The translations under genes and the position numbers were made by a program. Positions 8,031 to 15,535 of a stretch of DNA of 42,655 nt are shown here, one piece after another; the stretch's first letter is position 1; every line of letters starts with the position of its first letter. The notes under the pieces are model-generated. The model was not told where the DNA came from. It saw only the letters and a program-made list of their open reading frames with translations, and searched no databases. Location: the NCBI RefSeq assembly GCF_014697125.1, contig NZ_JACJRG010000046.1, forward strand, positions 1 to 42,655, written 5' to 3'. The DNA comes from Anabaena minutissima FACHB-250. Lineage in GTDB: Bacteria > Cyanobacteriota > Cyanobacteriia > Cyanobacteriales > Nostocaceae.

Positions 8031-8396
8031 TCATGAATCACGGGTCAATAGTTCTAAATTATGGCCATTTGGGTCATAAAAATAGAACCCACGCCCTCCT
8101 TTTCTATGGTTAATTTCTCCTTTATTTTGGTGCATAGGGTCGCTGCTGTATTCCAGACCAGCTTGTTTGATTCTGGCGAAGATAGTATCAAATTCTTCAT
8201 CGCTGACCTGAAAAGCATAATGATGAGATTCAAATGTTTCTCTATTGTCAAAATCAAGTGTCAGAGTGTCATTAACTTGCACAGCAACAAAGTGACTCGT
8301 AGGTTGGACTTTTAAACCAAAAATTTGAGCAAAAAACTGTGCTGATGCTTGTTTATCGTGAGCAGGAACTATAGTATGGTTCAAAGAGATTGTCAT
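8031..8396 (-). CDS. VOC-superfamily (glyoxalase/bleomycin resistance-like) protein
   Basis: The 121-aa product shows two beta-alpha-beta-beta-beta modules typical of the vicinal oxygen chelate fold. The first begins with NHTIVPAHDKQASAQFFAQIFG and includes the strand HFVAVQVNDTLTLDF. The second has HYAFQVSDEEFDTIFARIKQAG and ends with the hallmark GRGFYFYDPNGHNLELL. A metal-binding role for His7 and Glu near the end (NLELL) is plausible. Small single-domain VOC proteins include dioxygenases, lyases and antibiotic-binding proteins, so the substrate is unknown. It is convergent with the NERD-helicase gene, with only 3 bp between the stop codons. Confidence 0.88.
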   Translation of the reverse strand: MTISLNHTIVPAHDKQASAQFFAQIFGLKVQPTSHFVAVQVNDTLTLDFDNRETFESHHYAFQVSDEEFDTIFARIKQAGLEYSSDPMHQNKGEINHRKGGRGFYFYDPNGHNLELLTRDS

Positions 8397-8533
8397 AATC
8401 TTTTGCCTTCAAAATAGTTTCTAGGTTTAACTCTAGAATGCCTGTAAAATTTTGTTTTGCACTCCTCATTTTGATAGTGTTTGTGCATTCTAGCAGGCAA
8501 GCATTCACCGCAGACATTACACTATCTAACCCT

Positions 8534-8641
8534 CTACTTCTTCCAAGGTAGCTTAGTTCCCATCTCAGTCAATGCTGAGAACACTAGATACATAACCAGC
8601 AGTCCAGCACTGACAAGAAAAATTACAATATCTTTATCCAT
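8534..8641 (-). CDS. Small single-span membrane protein (35 aa)
   Basis: An ATG at 8641 opens a 35-aa frame, MDKDIVIFLVSAG followed by LLVMYLVFSAL, then EMGTKLPWKK and TAG at 8534-8536. It is one hydrophobic span of ~20 residues with a short polar, basic C-tail, the profile of a real small membrane protein. The start overlaps the last 8 nt of the HNH gene upstream (ATGGATAA contains both the ATG and the HNH stop), which suggests translational coupling and explains the lack of a separate Shine-Dalgarno. No family is recognised. It could be a membrane effector or regulator linked to the HNH protein, but that is speculative. Confidence 0.55.
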   Translation of the reverse strand: MDKDIVIFLVSAGLLVMYLVFSALTEMGTKLPWKK

Positions 8642-8948
8642 AGTAAAGTGGCAATTCTAGCTGCCCAGGTGATGTATTTGAGCGTCCCCTAGCTCTACCG
8701 TGAACTGCAATGTGACAGGGAGTGCAAAGCGGGATTAGGTTCTCAATTCGGTTATCTTCAGGTGTAAAATTAGCATGGTGTACTGAGAGCGTCAATACTG
8801 TCCATTCAGAACGAGACAGTTCCTTTGGTTTCTGTCCAGGACGTAAACACTTTTGCCCACAGTGCCGACATCGCCACTGGGCTGCTTCTTTGATAGCCAG
8901 CGATATTTCGTCCCAATTGTCCGCGTAGCGTTTTCTGTAGATGGGCAT
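8634..8948 (-). CDS. HNH endonuclease domain protein
   Basis: The 104-aa product has a compact HNH/zinc fold. A zinc knuckle C27-x2-C30 precedes the first motif His pair H57-H58 (LSVHHANF); N70 lies in RIENLIPL; C75-x2-C78-H79 and H83 complete the site. This is the McrA-type HNH arrangement with two zinc half-knuckles. The length fits stand-alone HNH nucleases of phages, plasmids and introns. It probably nicks or cuts DNA. It overlaps by 8 nt with the small membrane protein gene downstream, so the two are likely made together. Nothing nearby looks like an intron or an intein. Family assignment is firm, target unknown. Confidence 0.9.
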   Translation of the reverse strand: MPIYRKRYADNWDEISLAIKEAAQWRCRHCGQKCLRPGQKPKELSRSEWTVLTLSVHHANFTPEDNRIENLIPLCTPCHIAVHGRARGRSNTSPGQLELPLYYG

Positions 8949-9069
8949 TGTCTACAATGCAAACAAAACAAAGCTGTTGGGGGATTTACTAACTCTACCA
9001 ATTTTTGGGAGCAGCGATAAAAGCCGTTTAGCGATCGCACCCCTTGTAGTAAGCTACAGCTAGTATTTC

Positions 9070-9372
9070 ATGAGTGATATAACTATGCTTGATGATAACG
9101 AAGAAGACCTAGAAGATGATGAACTCGAAGAAGACGAGGAATATCCAGAGGAACTTTACCCAGTTCTGGAATTATCAGATGCGCTATTTGAACTCATCGA
9201 AAAACTAGAGAAAGTTAGTAAAAAACTTGATAACTACGAACAAGAATATCTAGAAGCTGACACAGAGGTTCGGCAATCCTTTGATTTACCAAATCGAGAA
9301 ATATTTGAGCGTTGGGATGAATTTATCTCTAGAGCGATCGCAGAGTTAGATAATTTAGGAGAGCCAATATAA
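9070..9372 (+). CDS. Highly acidic hypothetical protein, 100 aa
   Basis: No family is recognised. The first ~30 residues are almost entirely Asp/Glu (LDDNEEDLEDDELEEDEEY), followed by a helical segment rich in Glu and Lys (LFELIEKLEKVSKKLDNYEQ) and a shorter C-terminal helix. The strong negative charge suggests a DNA-mimic, a chaperone-like tail or an ion-binding segment, though none of these can be shown. It is followed 48 bp later by another small gene on the same strand. Confidence 0.65.
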   Translation: MSDITMLDDNEEDLEDDELEEDEEYPEELYPVLELSDALFELIEKLEKVSKKLDNYEQEYLEADTEVRQSFDLPNREIFERWDEFISRAIAELDNLGEPI

Positions 9373-9420
9373 CAATAAGTTGAGATGGGAATCCTGATAA
9401 TAATTGAGTTCCCCAACATC

Positions 9421-9825
9421 ATGAAAATCTTGGACTTCCTCAAACCTAAACCACCCCAACCAACTATTGACGGCTACGGTCAACAAAGCTGCGGCGTTGA
9501 CCAACAGCAGATTCAATCATTGATGGAATGGCTGTTTAAAAGTTTGTTAAATGCGGGTTATTTTGGTAAATCATACCTAATTTGGTATAACAGCAATGAA
9601 CTAGACCCCAGCTTAGAGCGCATGATGAAGAAAGCCATGCGCCAGGGTGAGCCAGTTTTTCTGTACCGTTGTGGTGGTAGGGTGTCGCCTCTGCCTACTG
9701 GGTATTACTGGCGGATGATGGACGAACACCCATCAATGAGGATTTATCAGCTAGAAGTTAGGGACGATGGACGATGGCGTAACCCATTCTTAGAGGAAAT
9801 TATGGGAGCGATCGCTATCAAGTGA
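9421..9825 (+). CDS. Hypothetical protein, ~134 aa
   Basis: The start is placed at the ATG at 9421 (MKILDFLKPKPPQP); the frame is open 12 codons further upstream at 9385, but that extension is hydrophobic and atypical. The sequence has a proline-rich N-terminus, a helical part (QIQSLMEWLFKSLLNAGYFG) and a basic, aromatic C-terminal half (RMMKKAMRQGEPVFLYRCGG, then TGYYWRMMDEHP). I do not recognise the family. A HIP1 site lies in the last codons. Same strand as the acidic gene before it, so co-expression is possible. Confidence 0.65.
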   Translation: MKILDFLKPKPPQPTIDGYGQQSCGVDQQQIQSLMEWLFKSLLNAGYFGKSYLIWYNSNELDPSLERMMKKAMRQGEPVFLYRCGGRVSPLPTGYYWRMMDEHPSMRIYQLEVRDDGRWRNPFLEEIMGAIAIK

Positions 9826-9833
9826 AAGGGTAT

Positions 9834-9866
9834 GCGATGACCTACGGTCGGCGGTTACGCCATCGC
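9834..9866. repeat. Palindromic dispersed repeat
   Basis: Begins GCGATGACCTACGG and ends GGTTACGCCATCGC, so GCGATG and CATCGC form inverted ends around CCTACGGTCGGCGG. Near-identical copies lie at 11441-11473 and, more degenerate, at 27986-28017 and 28976-29008. Located just after the stop of the gene ending at 9825, where it may act as a 3'-end hairpin. Confidence 0.75.
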
Positions 9867-9915
9867 CCATTATTCAATCGAGGAAAATAGCTCAAGAAGT
9901 GACCAAAGACTTAGA

Positions 9916-10311
9916 CTATTTAAGACTCATTTCAAATGTAGTACCTTTAAGTTTTGGGTTGGGATATGTTTCAACATAAGATTTAATGATTTGTTGAAAA
10001 GCATCTGCATAGCTAAACGCTACTGCTAACTGCTCCCAACTGGGAGTGCGAGAAAATTTAATTCCTCGTTCTTTAGCTGCTTTACGACAAGCACGATAAG
10101 AACCATACTGTTTGAGCAACTCGGTTTTATCAATTATTTCTAGTGTAGAAGGTAAAGCTGCAATAGGCGGTTCAGTTATCTGTAAGCTTTGCTGTTGCAG
10201 TTCATTAACAGCCACCTGTGCAACTGTGTAGATGGCGGCGGAATTATGCAACTCATGAAGCTGATTTTCCTTTAGCCCCTCTAGTAGTTGAGTAATTCGT
10301 TTTTTCCCCAT
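9916..10311 (-). CDS. Hypothetical protein, 131 aa (second gene of a pair)
   Basis: No family is recognised. It starts with a basic segment (MGKKRITQLLEGLKENQLHE), then a helix-rich core with a conserved-looking block YGSYRACRKAAKERGIKFSR, reminiscent of a small DNA-binding or phage-type helical domain, and a second helix SWEQLAVAFSYADAFQQII. There is no signal peptide. It begins 5 nt after the stop codon of the gene at 10317-10925 (TAAATAAAACTCATG), so the two are almost certainly one operon and may form a complex. Confidence 0.68.
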   Translation of the reverse strand: MGKKRITQLLEGLKENQLHELHNSAAIYTVAQVAVNELQQQSLQITEPPIAALPSTLEIIDKTELLKQYGSYRACRKAAKERGIKFSRTPSWEQLAVAFSYADAFQQIIKSYVETYPNPKLKGTTFEMSLK

Positions 10312-10316
10312 GAGTT

Positions 10317-10925
10317 TTATTTATCTAAAAGAGAGCGTCCTTGTGAAGCTTGATCAGAGTGCATTTGTGGTTTTTCTATGCGCTCTTCATCAGTGGCAAC
10401 TGTACCAGGAAGGTATGTTTGAGAAACATTTGTAACTGTTAGAGATTTTGAGTCTTCCTCTCGATCATCACGCCACCACATCACAATTGCTTTGATTGCG
10501 TTTAAAAACTTCAAAAATCTGCCAGGAAAAGATAACACACCCCAGTAGGCTTTGTCTGGATTATCTACATCTGCGACAGAATCAAATGCGGCTGAAAGTT
10601 GATCCAAATATCCAGCCATTGAGCCAATTTCATGCTCTAAGTCTGTCACAATCTGCCGATTACCAGAAGCAAGCTGTTCTTTTTCTAATTTAAGTTGGTT
10701 TATTAAAACTTGTAGACGTTCTACATCTGTTTTTATCCGCAAGGCAGACTGTTTATGCTCTTCATTTCTGCGGAGTAGTTGCGAACGGCTACGATTTGTA
10801 AAAATTAGACAGTCTCGCATTTCTTTATACAATTTATCTGCATCAGCATTACTTATGCTTTCAATTGTCTTGGGAAACTCTGTAGCGGAGCGAAAACGCG
10901 CAGACGATTGATTTTGACCAGTCAT
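10317..10925 (-). CDS. Coiled-coil hypothetical protein, 202 aa (first gene of a pair)
   Basis: No family is recognised. A long, heptad-like region runs from about residue 50 to 110 (NEEHKQSALRIKTDVERLQV, then LINQLKLEKEQLA), followed by a more hydrophobic, aromatic segment (YWGVLSFPGRFLKFLNAI, then KAIVMWW at ~126-151) that may lie in or on a membrane. The last ~45 residues are polar and probably disordered. It is tightly linked with the 131-aa gene downstream. The layout, a coiled coil ahead of an amphipathic/hydrophobic segment, suggests a structural or membrane-tethered partner. Function unknown. Confidence 0.7.
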   Translation of the reverse strand: MTGQNQSSARFRSATEFPKTIESISNADADKLYKEMRDCLIFTNRSRSQLLRRNEEHKQSALRIKTDVERLQVLINQLKLEKEQLASGNRQIVTDLEHEIGSMAGYLDQLSAAFDSVADVDNPDKAYWGVLSFPGRFLKFLNAIKAIVMWWRDDREEDSKSLTVTNVSQTYLPGTVATDEERIEKPQMHSDQASQGRSLLDK

Positions 10926-11203
10926 AATGTTATTAAACTAATTATGATTTTATTTCACGGAAAAACATACTTTTCAGCACTGTGGGCTAAAAGTATTGAT
11001 GAGATGTAAAAGTTGCAATCTTACAGAACAGCAGTAAATATACGTAAATATATCATTTTTACACCATAAACGTGTTTACTAGACGGTGGCACTGCAAGAC
11101 TGTGAATAAAAAATGGCGTGGCTGATTATTGTACTGTAGCAAATTTAACCTTAAAATGTAAGTTATTAGGTAAAAGGCGATCGCCCCTGATCCCCCACAC
11201 CCC

Positions 11204-11440
11204 ATGACCAACATCCACAACCTGGGCATAACTGATACTGAATACACCCAGTTACTAGCCCAAGGCTACGACCCCAACCTAGAATACCAGTTGATAGAGC
11301 TTGGCGAAAGCTCAGAGCAAGCCAGGAAACTAGCGCGAGTAGTGGGATTGACACAAGACAAACCACCCCAAACTGACGAGGAGTGGGAAGAATTTATGGC
11401 AGTTTGGGGGGATAGTTGCGATGCTTCTCTTGAAAAGTGA
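11204..11440 (+). CDS. Small acidic hypothetical protein, 78 aa
   Basis: The sequence is hydrophilic and acidic with an amphipathic helix (EYQLIELGESSEQARKLARV) and a Trp-containing acidic tail (DEEWEEFMAVWGDS). No family is recognised. It starts with ATG shortly after a HIP1 site and a C-rich leader. Its stop codon (11438-11440) directly abuts a dispersed palindromic repeat (11441-11473). The upstream gap of 278 bp (10926-11203) shows two direct GTAAATATA copies at ~11034 and ~11044, ten bases apart, which might be a regulatory site. Confidence 0.6.
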   Translation: MTNIHNLGITDTEYTQLLAQGYDPNLEYQLIELGESSEQARKLARVVGLTQDKPPQTDEEWEEFMAVWGDSCDASLEK

Positions 11441-11473
11441 GCGATTACCTATGGTGGGCGGTTACGCCATCGC
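11441..11473. repeat. Palindromic dispersed repeat
   Basis: Second copy of the repeat at 9834, here starting GCGATTACCTATGG and ending GGTTACGCCATCGC. It immediately follows the stop codon of the 78-aa gene, the same position the copy at 9834 takes relative to its gene. Confidence 0.75.
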
Positions 11474-11531
11474 CCCTCGTTCTTAGAGGAAAGATTTTGA
11501 GCGATCGCATCCAATCCTCTAAGAAAATGCC

Positions 11532-12104
11532 CTACTTAAACGGTTGCCCCCATCTCTCCCAATTCTCCTTGTTAAATGGGGTGCGCCACTTTTGAATCAT
11601 TGCCTGTTCTAAAGCTTGTCGTGCGCGTCGCTCCACTGGAGCATCCCACCAAAAGGTAATACCTACACTCCTTTGTAATTCGTAACACTGATGTAGCGAA
11701 TGGTAGCTATCTAGGTACTGCTTACACCCATGCTCTCCTTTCCATCGCTTGTTACTGCGAAGGGTTTCACCAACATACAGCACAAGAGAAGCCGCAGTAT
11801 CAACCACAAAATAAAGACAGGCTTCACCCGGATAATCTACTGGCATCCGGTAAAACGACATTGGCACAAGCCGCAGTGAGAGTGGGTCTATTGCATCAAG
11901 GTCACAGTGCGTTGGGGCTAGGTCAAATAAAGTTGCTTGCTTCGGTGATTGACTTGTCCTCACCCGTTGCTGATACTCCAAAATCTCCGCCTTCCACTTC
12001 AGTAAGGCATCAGCACTCATCACCAGTATTTTTGCTCTACGTCCTGGTGTCGGTTTGGTATCTGAAAATAAGTTTAGCTGATTTACTTCCAAGGTCAATT
12101 CCAC
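11532..12104 (-). CDS. GIY-YIG nuclease-family protein
   Basis: The 190-aa product has a GIY-YIG core in its second half: CLYF at residues ~96-99 stands for GIY, and YVGET at ~110-114 for YIG plus the conserved E/T region. Then comes the R-rich stretch (LRSNKRWKGEHGCKQYL) and the helix ERRARQALEQAMIQKW, where the metal-binding Glu of GIY-YIG nucleases usually sits. The N-terminal 90 residues are an accessory region. It begins with GTG at 12104, overlapping the SNase-like gene by 10 nt, so the two are translationally coupled. GIY-YIG nucleases cut DNA in repair, restriction or homing. Domain call is good; role unknown. Confidence 0.85.
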   Translation of the reverse strand: MELTLEVNQLNLFSDTKPTPGRRAKILVMSADALLKWKAEILEYQQRVRTSQSPKQATLFDLAPTHCDLDAIDPLSLRLVPMSFYRMPVDYPGEACLYFVVDTAASLVLYVGETLRSNKRWKGEHGCKQYLDSYHSLHQCYELQRSVGITFWWDAPVERRARQALEQAMIQKWRTPFNKENWERWGQPFK

Positions 12105-12610
12105 ACCCCAATTTTCGATAAGATTGCTATCTTCTCGGCTTGCTCAAAAGACAACTGGTTTGGGCATTCTATCCTTGATTTTCTTGTTTTCGCCAATCCG
12201 CTTTTGAGCAATTCTTCCTGAAAGCTGATGTCTACCTCACTTGTACCATAAGCCATCACTTCAGCAACTGTGTATCCATCGCTATCTTTTTCCACTGGGA
12301 TGATCATCACCTGATTTTCAGCCGCCGCTACTAGCGATATCAGTTTTTCTTTGGCTTGGTTGTCTAATGCTGCAACAATACCGCAAAGACGAACATTCAT
12401 TTGTTGACCATCGGCTTGTCGAACAGTCAATCTTTCTCCATCAACCACGTCAATAACTGTCCAGTCTTCTGTTAGTGCAATAGTCGGCTGATTTAAACGG
12501 AAAATCATCAGTCCGATAGCTATAGCCACTACGATTAATCCTGTTCCTGCGATCGCACCTAAGTTATTTTCCGTTCTTCCTGGTGAACTCATTAGTGGCA
12601 AATTATACAA
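12095..12610 (-). CDS. Membrane-anchored SNase-like (thermonuclease family) protein
   Basis: The 171-aa protein has one N-terminal membrane span (about residues 18-39) and an SNase/OB-fold domain from residue ~48 on. VIDVVDGERLTVRQADG and MNVRLCGI mark the first beta hairpin and the arginine that corresponds to Arg35 of staphylococcal nuclease. The usual acidic pair after it (as in GID.PE) is replaced here by VAALDNQ, so catalysis may be weak or lost. Start could be the Met at residue 7. It overlaps the GIY-YIG gene by 10 nt. A membrane-anchored nuclease beside a second nuclease may act on incoming DNA or as a processing pair, but this is inference. Confidence 0.82.
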   Translation of the reverse strand: MYNLPLMSSPGRTENNLGAIAGTGLIVVAIAIGLMIFRLNQPTIALTEDWTVIDVVDGERLTVRQADGQQMNVRLCGIVAALDNQAKEKLISLVAAAENQVMIIPVEKDSDGYTVAEVMAYGTSEVDISFQEELLKSGLAKTRKSRIECPNQLSFEQAEKIAILSKIGVWN

Positions 12611-12635
12611 CGAGCTACAATTCTAACCGCATTTC

Positions 12636-12827
12636 CTACAATTCATCCCTGAGCCACTCCAACCCCGTCCGCAATGCCGCCGCCGGACTGTAGTACAGCT
12701 TCTGTTCTCCAAATATGCCCCCTGTGCGGCTGATGATGCGGAACTGCCAACATTGTCCGGGGGTGTAGAAGACAATTAGGACACTTCCATTGATGCAGAG
12801 AACTTCAGCAACTCTGATATTGGGCAT
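12636..12827 (-). CDS. Small conserved-looking hypothetical protein, 63 aa
   Basis: The peptide reads as a small beta-rich protein (IRVAEVLCINGSVLIVFYTPG, broken here by Cys-Ile, then QCWQFRIISRTGG) with an amphipathic C-terminal helix (AALRTGLEWLRDEL). I cannot name a family. It precedes the SNase/GIY-YIG pair by 25 bp on the same strand and may be the first gene of that operon. The start is a clean ATG at 12827. Confidence 0.62.
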   Translation of the reverse strand: MPNIRVAEVLCINGSVLIVFYTPGQCWQFRIISRTGGIFGEQKLYYSPAAALRTGLEWLRDEL

Positions 12828-13079
12828 GGGTTAGCCAGAGGTTGTTGCATCTGCAATTGTCTCTGATTTTTTCCTTACATACTACAAATTCTCAACATTC
12901 GTTTGAAACGCCTTGTAAATAACAGCTGCGTATGAACGCAAACACAGGGAAACAAGCCTGCGATGTGCGGACTGTTTGTATGCGATCTCTACATCAACTA
13001 ACTCAATGCAAAAGTATTCGCTCACTCAATCAAGCGCAAATGTCGGTGAAATGCTTCTACAGCATTTGCCACACCATCT

Positions 13080-14900
13080 TCATTTGCTACTTGAACGCGG
13101 AAGATTATTTTTCGGCACAGAAATATTCAATGCCATTTTAACCCGTGCAAAAAGTTGAGGCAGATATTTATAGAATCGCCCATCTCGCAGAAACATTGCA
13201 TCGATGGTACAGCTACCACAGTGTTCTCCAGGGGGAGGAACTGCAAGCGATAGTACAGATGCGTCTGATACACCAGCCCAGGGTAAGTGTCCGACAGGAG
13301 CTTGCAGTGAATAATTGAGTTCGGATTCATTCAGCCAGTCGCTGCTGATAAAATCGTTTTCGGTTCGAGGAAATTTGAGTTTCCAACCGACGCTTTCGCG
13401 AAAGGTATTGGCGGCAGTTTCGGAATTGTTCGGATGAGATGCTATTACCTTTTGCCAAATCTTTGCTTGTACACTGAGTCCAAACCTTCCATCACTAGCT
13501 ACTAACCAAGCTCGATCAATCTCTTGAATTAAATCTAGAGGTATGGTGGCAGCGTTCGGTCCAAAGAGGTCTTTTTGAGGTGATAAGAGACGGCGGGTTT
13601 CTTGATCGGCAGCACTCCAGTTTTTAGAATTGAGGAACTGCTGGAGTTTTGCTGTTGCTTTGGTTGTGGTTGTTCCACTACCAGCAGAATTTTTAGTCGC
13701 GATATGTCGCTCTAACAAATTAATGATTTGGGTTTTATTAAGTTGTCGAGCTAAGTCTAGAGCCGTCTTACCTTGCTTATCTTTGAGGTCAACCCTAGCA
13801 TTTTTACTGAGAAATAGTGTTACCAATTCCGGACCAAAGAAACTTTGTTCCTCCAATACTGCTTGGTGCAGAGGTGTTCTTCCTAAATTATCTTGAACAT
13901 TTAAATCTGCATTAGCCGCAACCAGTTGTCGAGCAACTTCCAGGTTGACATCATACAGAGGGGTTTTACCTTCAGCATCTTGCAAATTAACTTTTGCTTT
14001 TCGATCCAGCAGCAGTTTAATCAAAGAAGGTTGGAAACGATGCACATGGAGCGGAGTTTGTCCCTGAGCATTGCGGAGATTAACATCAACTCCCCGATCG
14101 AGTAGGAGTTGTAGTACTGTGGGGTTAATATCCTGAGAGTGAATTACAGCCCCTTGACGATTTTGGATAGTTAGATCCGCGCCTGCTTCGATTAGTTTCT
14201 TGGCGATTTCTAGATGAGATGCTCCGTAGTGCAGTGGTGTCCAGTTTTGATTGCTACGGGCATTTATATCCGCACCACTGCGAATCAATAGCTCGGTAAT
14301 ATCTGCTTTTCCTGAATTGGGAACAAGATGTAGCGGTGTCATTTGCTCCTGATTTCTAGCATTAACCTTCGCACCCCCATCTATCAAAAGTTTGATTACA
14401 GCAGCCGTTTTTTCACCAAAAACATTATGGAGTGGGGTAGTACCATTTTGGTTGCGGACATTCACTTTTGCTCCTCTACTCAGAAGTAATCGCGCATTTT
14501 TCTCAGATTTTCCTAAATAATGTAGGGGAGTATCTCCTTTCCCATCCTTGGCATTTACATTTACCCCAGTTTGGATTAAACGCTCAGCCAGTGATTCGTC
14601 TGTGGATAGTAAAAAGTTGAGCGGTAGCAACTTTTCACCAAAGATATCGCAGAGTTGATTCAGATTACCTCCTTCGGCGATCGCCTTACCTAAAGCTACT
14701 GATAAATCGGGAGCAGCACCGAAGGGACTAAATTTTTCCGATAATACTTTGCAAAAAGGAGAGATGGTATTAGAGGTTTTCTTTGGTATCTTAGATTCAA
14801 CAGCAAATGGTATCATTACCATTGTTCCCAAAGCAGTAAGGGAAATCAGAAAAATTGTCTTGAAGAGATAACGAGATGATTTGTAGTTAATTTTCGTCAT
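13080..14900 (-). CDS. Exported ankyrin-repeat/GUN4-domain fusion protein
   Basis: The 606-aa product has a signal-anchor or signal peptide (residues ~10-33: IFLISLTALGTMVMIPF), about ten ankyrin repeats (residues ~85-395, recurrent GxTPLH and LLxxGAxVNxR), a Ser/Thr-rich linker, and a GUN4 domain (about 415-590). GUN4 is shown by LQQFLNSKNWSAADQETRRL, IDRAWLVASDGRFGLSVQ and the tail ELNYSLQAPVGHLPWAGV. GUN4 binds porphyrins and stimulates Mg-chelatase in the cytoplasm; here it would face the periplasm. A C-terminal extra segment with CGSC is not usual for GUN4. Its start codon shares an A with the stop of a small membrane gene upstream (TAATG), so the pair is coupled. Ligand and partner are unknown. 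Confidence 0.9.
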   Translation of the reverse strand: MTKINYKSSRYLFKTIFLISLTALGTMVMIPFAVESKIPKKTSNTISPFCKVLSEKFSPFGAAPDLSVALGKAIAEGGNLNQLCDIFGEKLLPLNFLLSTDESLAERLIQTGVNVNAKDGKGDTPLHYLGKSEKNARLLLSRGAKVNVRNQNGTTPLHNVFGEKTAAVIKLLIDGGAKVNARNQEQMTPLHLVPNSGKADITELLIRSGADINARSNQNWTPLHYGASHLEIAKKLIEAGADLTIQNRQGAVIHSQDINPTVLQLLLDRGVDVNLRNAQGQTPLHVHRFQPSLIKLLLDRKAKVNLQDAEGKTPLYDVNLEVARQLVAANADLNVQDNLGRTPLHQAVLEEQSFFGPELVTLFLSKNARVDLKDKQGKTALDLARQLNKTQIINLLERHIATKNSAGSGTTTTKATAKLQQFLNSKNWSAADQETRRLLSPQKDLFGPNAATIPLDLIQEIDRAWLVASDGRFGLSVQAKIWQKVIASHPNNSETAANTFRESVGWKLKFPRTENDFISSDWLNESELNYSLQAPVGHLPWAGVSDASVLSLAVPPPGEHCGSCTIDAMFLRDGRFYKYLPQLFARVKMALNISVPKNNLPRSSSK

Positions 14901-15104
14901 TATAATGTGATTTCCTTATTTCCTATAAAAGATTTATAAATTATTAATGCAGCTATTCCCCAAACTCCGATTGTGAGAAAAACAGAGAACGCAAATCGGA
15001 CATTATCAAAGGATTCGATGCAACTTTCTGTAATCTCTCCATTTTGATAATATCGAAGTAAATATCAACATTGCGATAGAAATTGCTTTTATATTTTTAC
15101 TCAT
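14900..15104 (-). pseudogene. Small two-span membrane protein, apparently frameshifted
   Basis: From ATG at 15104 a first frame gives a hydrophobic start (MSKNIKAISIAMLIF) but stops soon after at an unrelated frame. A second frame entered near 15065 continues with NGEITESCIESFDNVRFAF, then a clear membrane span (SVFLTIGVWGIAALIIY) and ends at TAA 14902-14900. That TAA overlaps the ATG of the ankyrin-GUN4 gene (TAATG), the classic sign of coupling, so the second frame is real coding sequence. It has no start codon of its own after the upstream stop. Either one base was lost or gained near 15060-15070, or there is a sequencing error. An intact version would be a ~67-aa protein with two membrane spans. 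Confidence 0.6.
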
Positions 15105-15150
15105 ACAAAGTATTAATACAGCAAAGCGAATTACATAATGGATAAGACTC

Positions 15151-15459
15151 TTAGTTTAATAATTTAGTTGCCGACTTATAAATATTCGTGTCTGCCATGT
15201 GATACGCCCAGTTTGTTAGCGGGGTGTAGATGATTACATCAGTTCCTTGGCAAGCTTCCCCGCCCGACTCTAATTGTTGATTAAATAGCTCTTCGCTCAC
15301 CAAAGGAATTAGAGTTTTTAACTGGTATAGCAAAAATCGCTCATGTTCAGTCGATAGCAAAAATTTTACCCAAATCCAAAATTTAGAAATTCCTGAAACT
15401 AGTTTAATTGTGTATCTGAAAAAGTTTGGGCAAGTGAAAGTATTTCGGAGAAGTTTCAA
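15151..15459 (-). CDS. Hypothetical protein, 102 aa, uncertain start
   Basis: The frame opens at a TTG; no ATG or GTG is available and an in-frame stop lies just upstream. The second half looks protein-like (EELFNQQLESGGEACQG, then TPLTNWAYHMADTNIYKS); the first ~35 residues are Phe/Trp-rich and basic. No family is recognised. It is 47 bp upstream of the small frameshifted membrane gene and on the same strand, so it may be the first gene of the ankyrin-GUN4 operon, possibly itself damaged at its 5' end. Confidence 0.42.
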   Translation of the reverse strand: MKLLRNTFTCPNFFRYTIKLVSGISKFWIWVKFLLSTEHERFLLYQLKTLIPLVSEELFNQQLESGGEACQGTDVIIYTPLTNWAYHMADTNIYKSATKLLN

Positions 15460-15535
15460 AAACGAAGCCTCAAGATATTACATCATGTATATACCTGACA
15501 AAGATGCACTACTTTTAATTTGTGGCATTGCTGCA

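Noticed and set aside
8433..8493. 9-bp inverted repeat CTAGAATGC / GCATTCTAG
   Set aside because: Short arms about 43 bp apart with no T run; the chance of such a pair in AT-rich spacer is high.
12932..13158. Short plus-strand frames near the end of the ankyrin-GUN4 gene
   Set aside because: They are antisense to the GUN4 gene end or in the spacer, without a ribosome site or family similarity.
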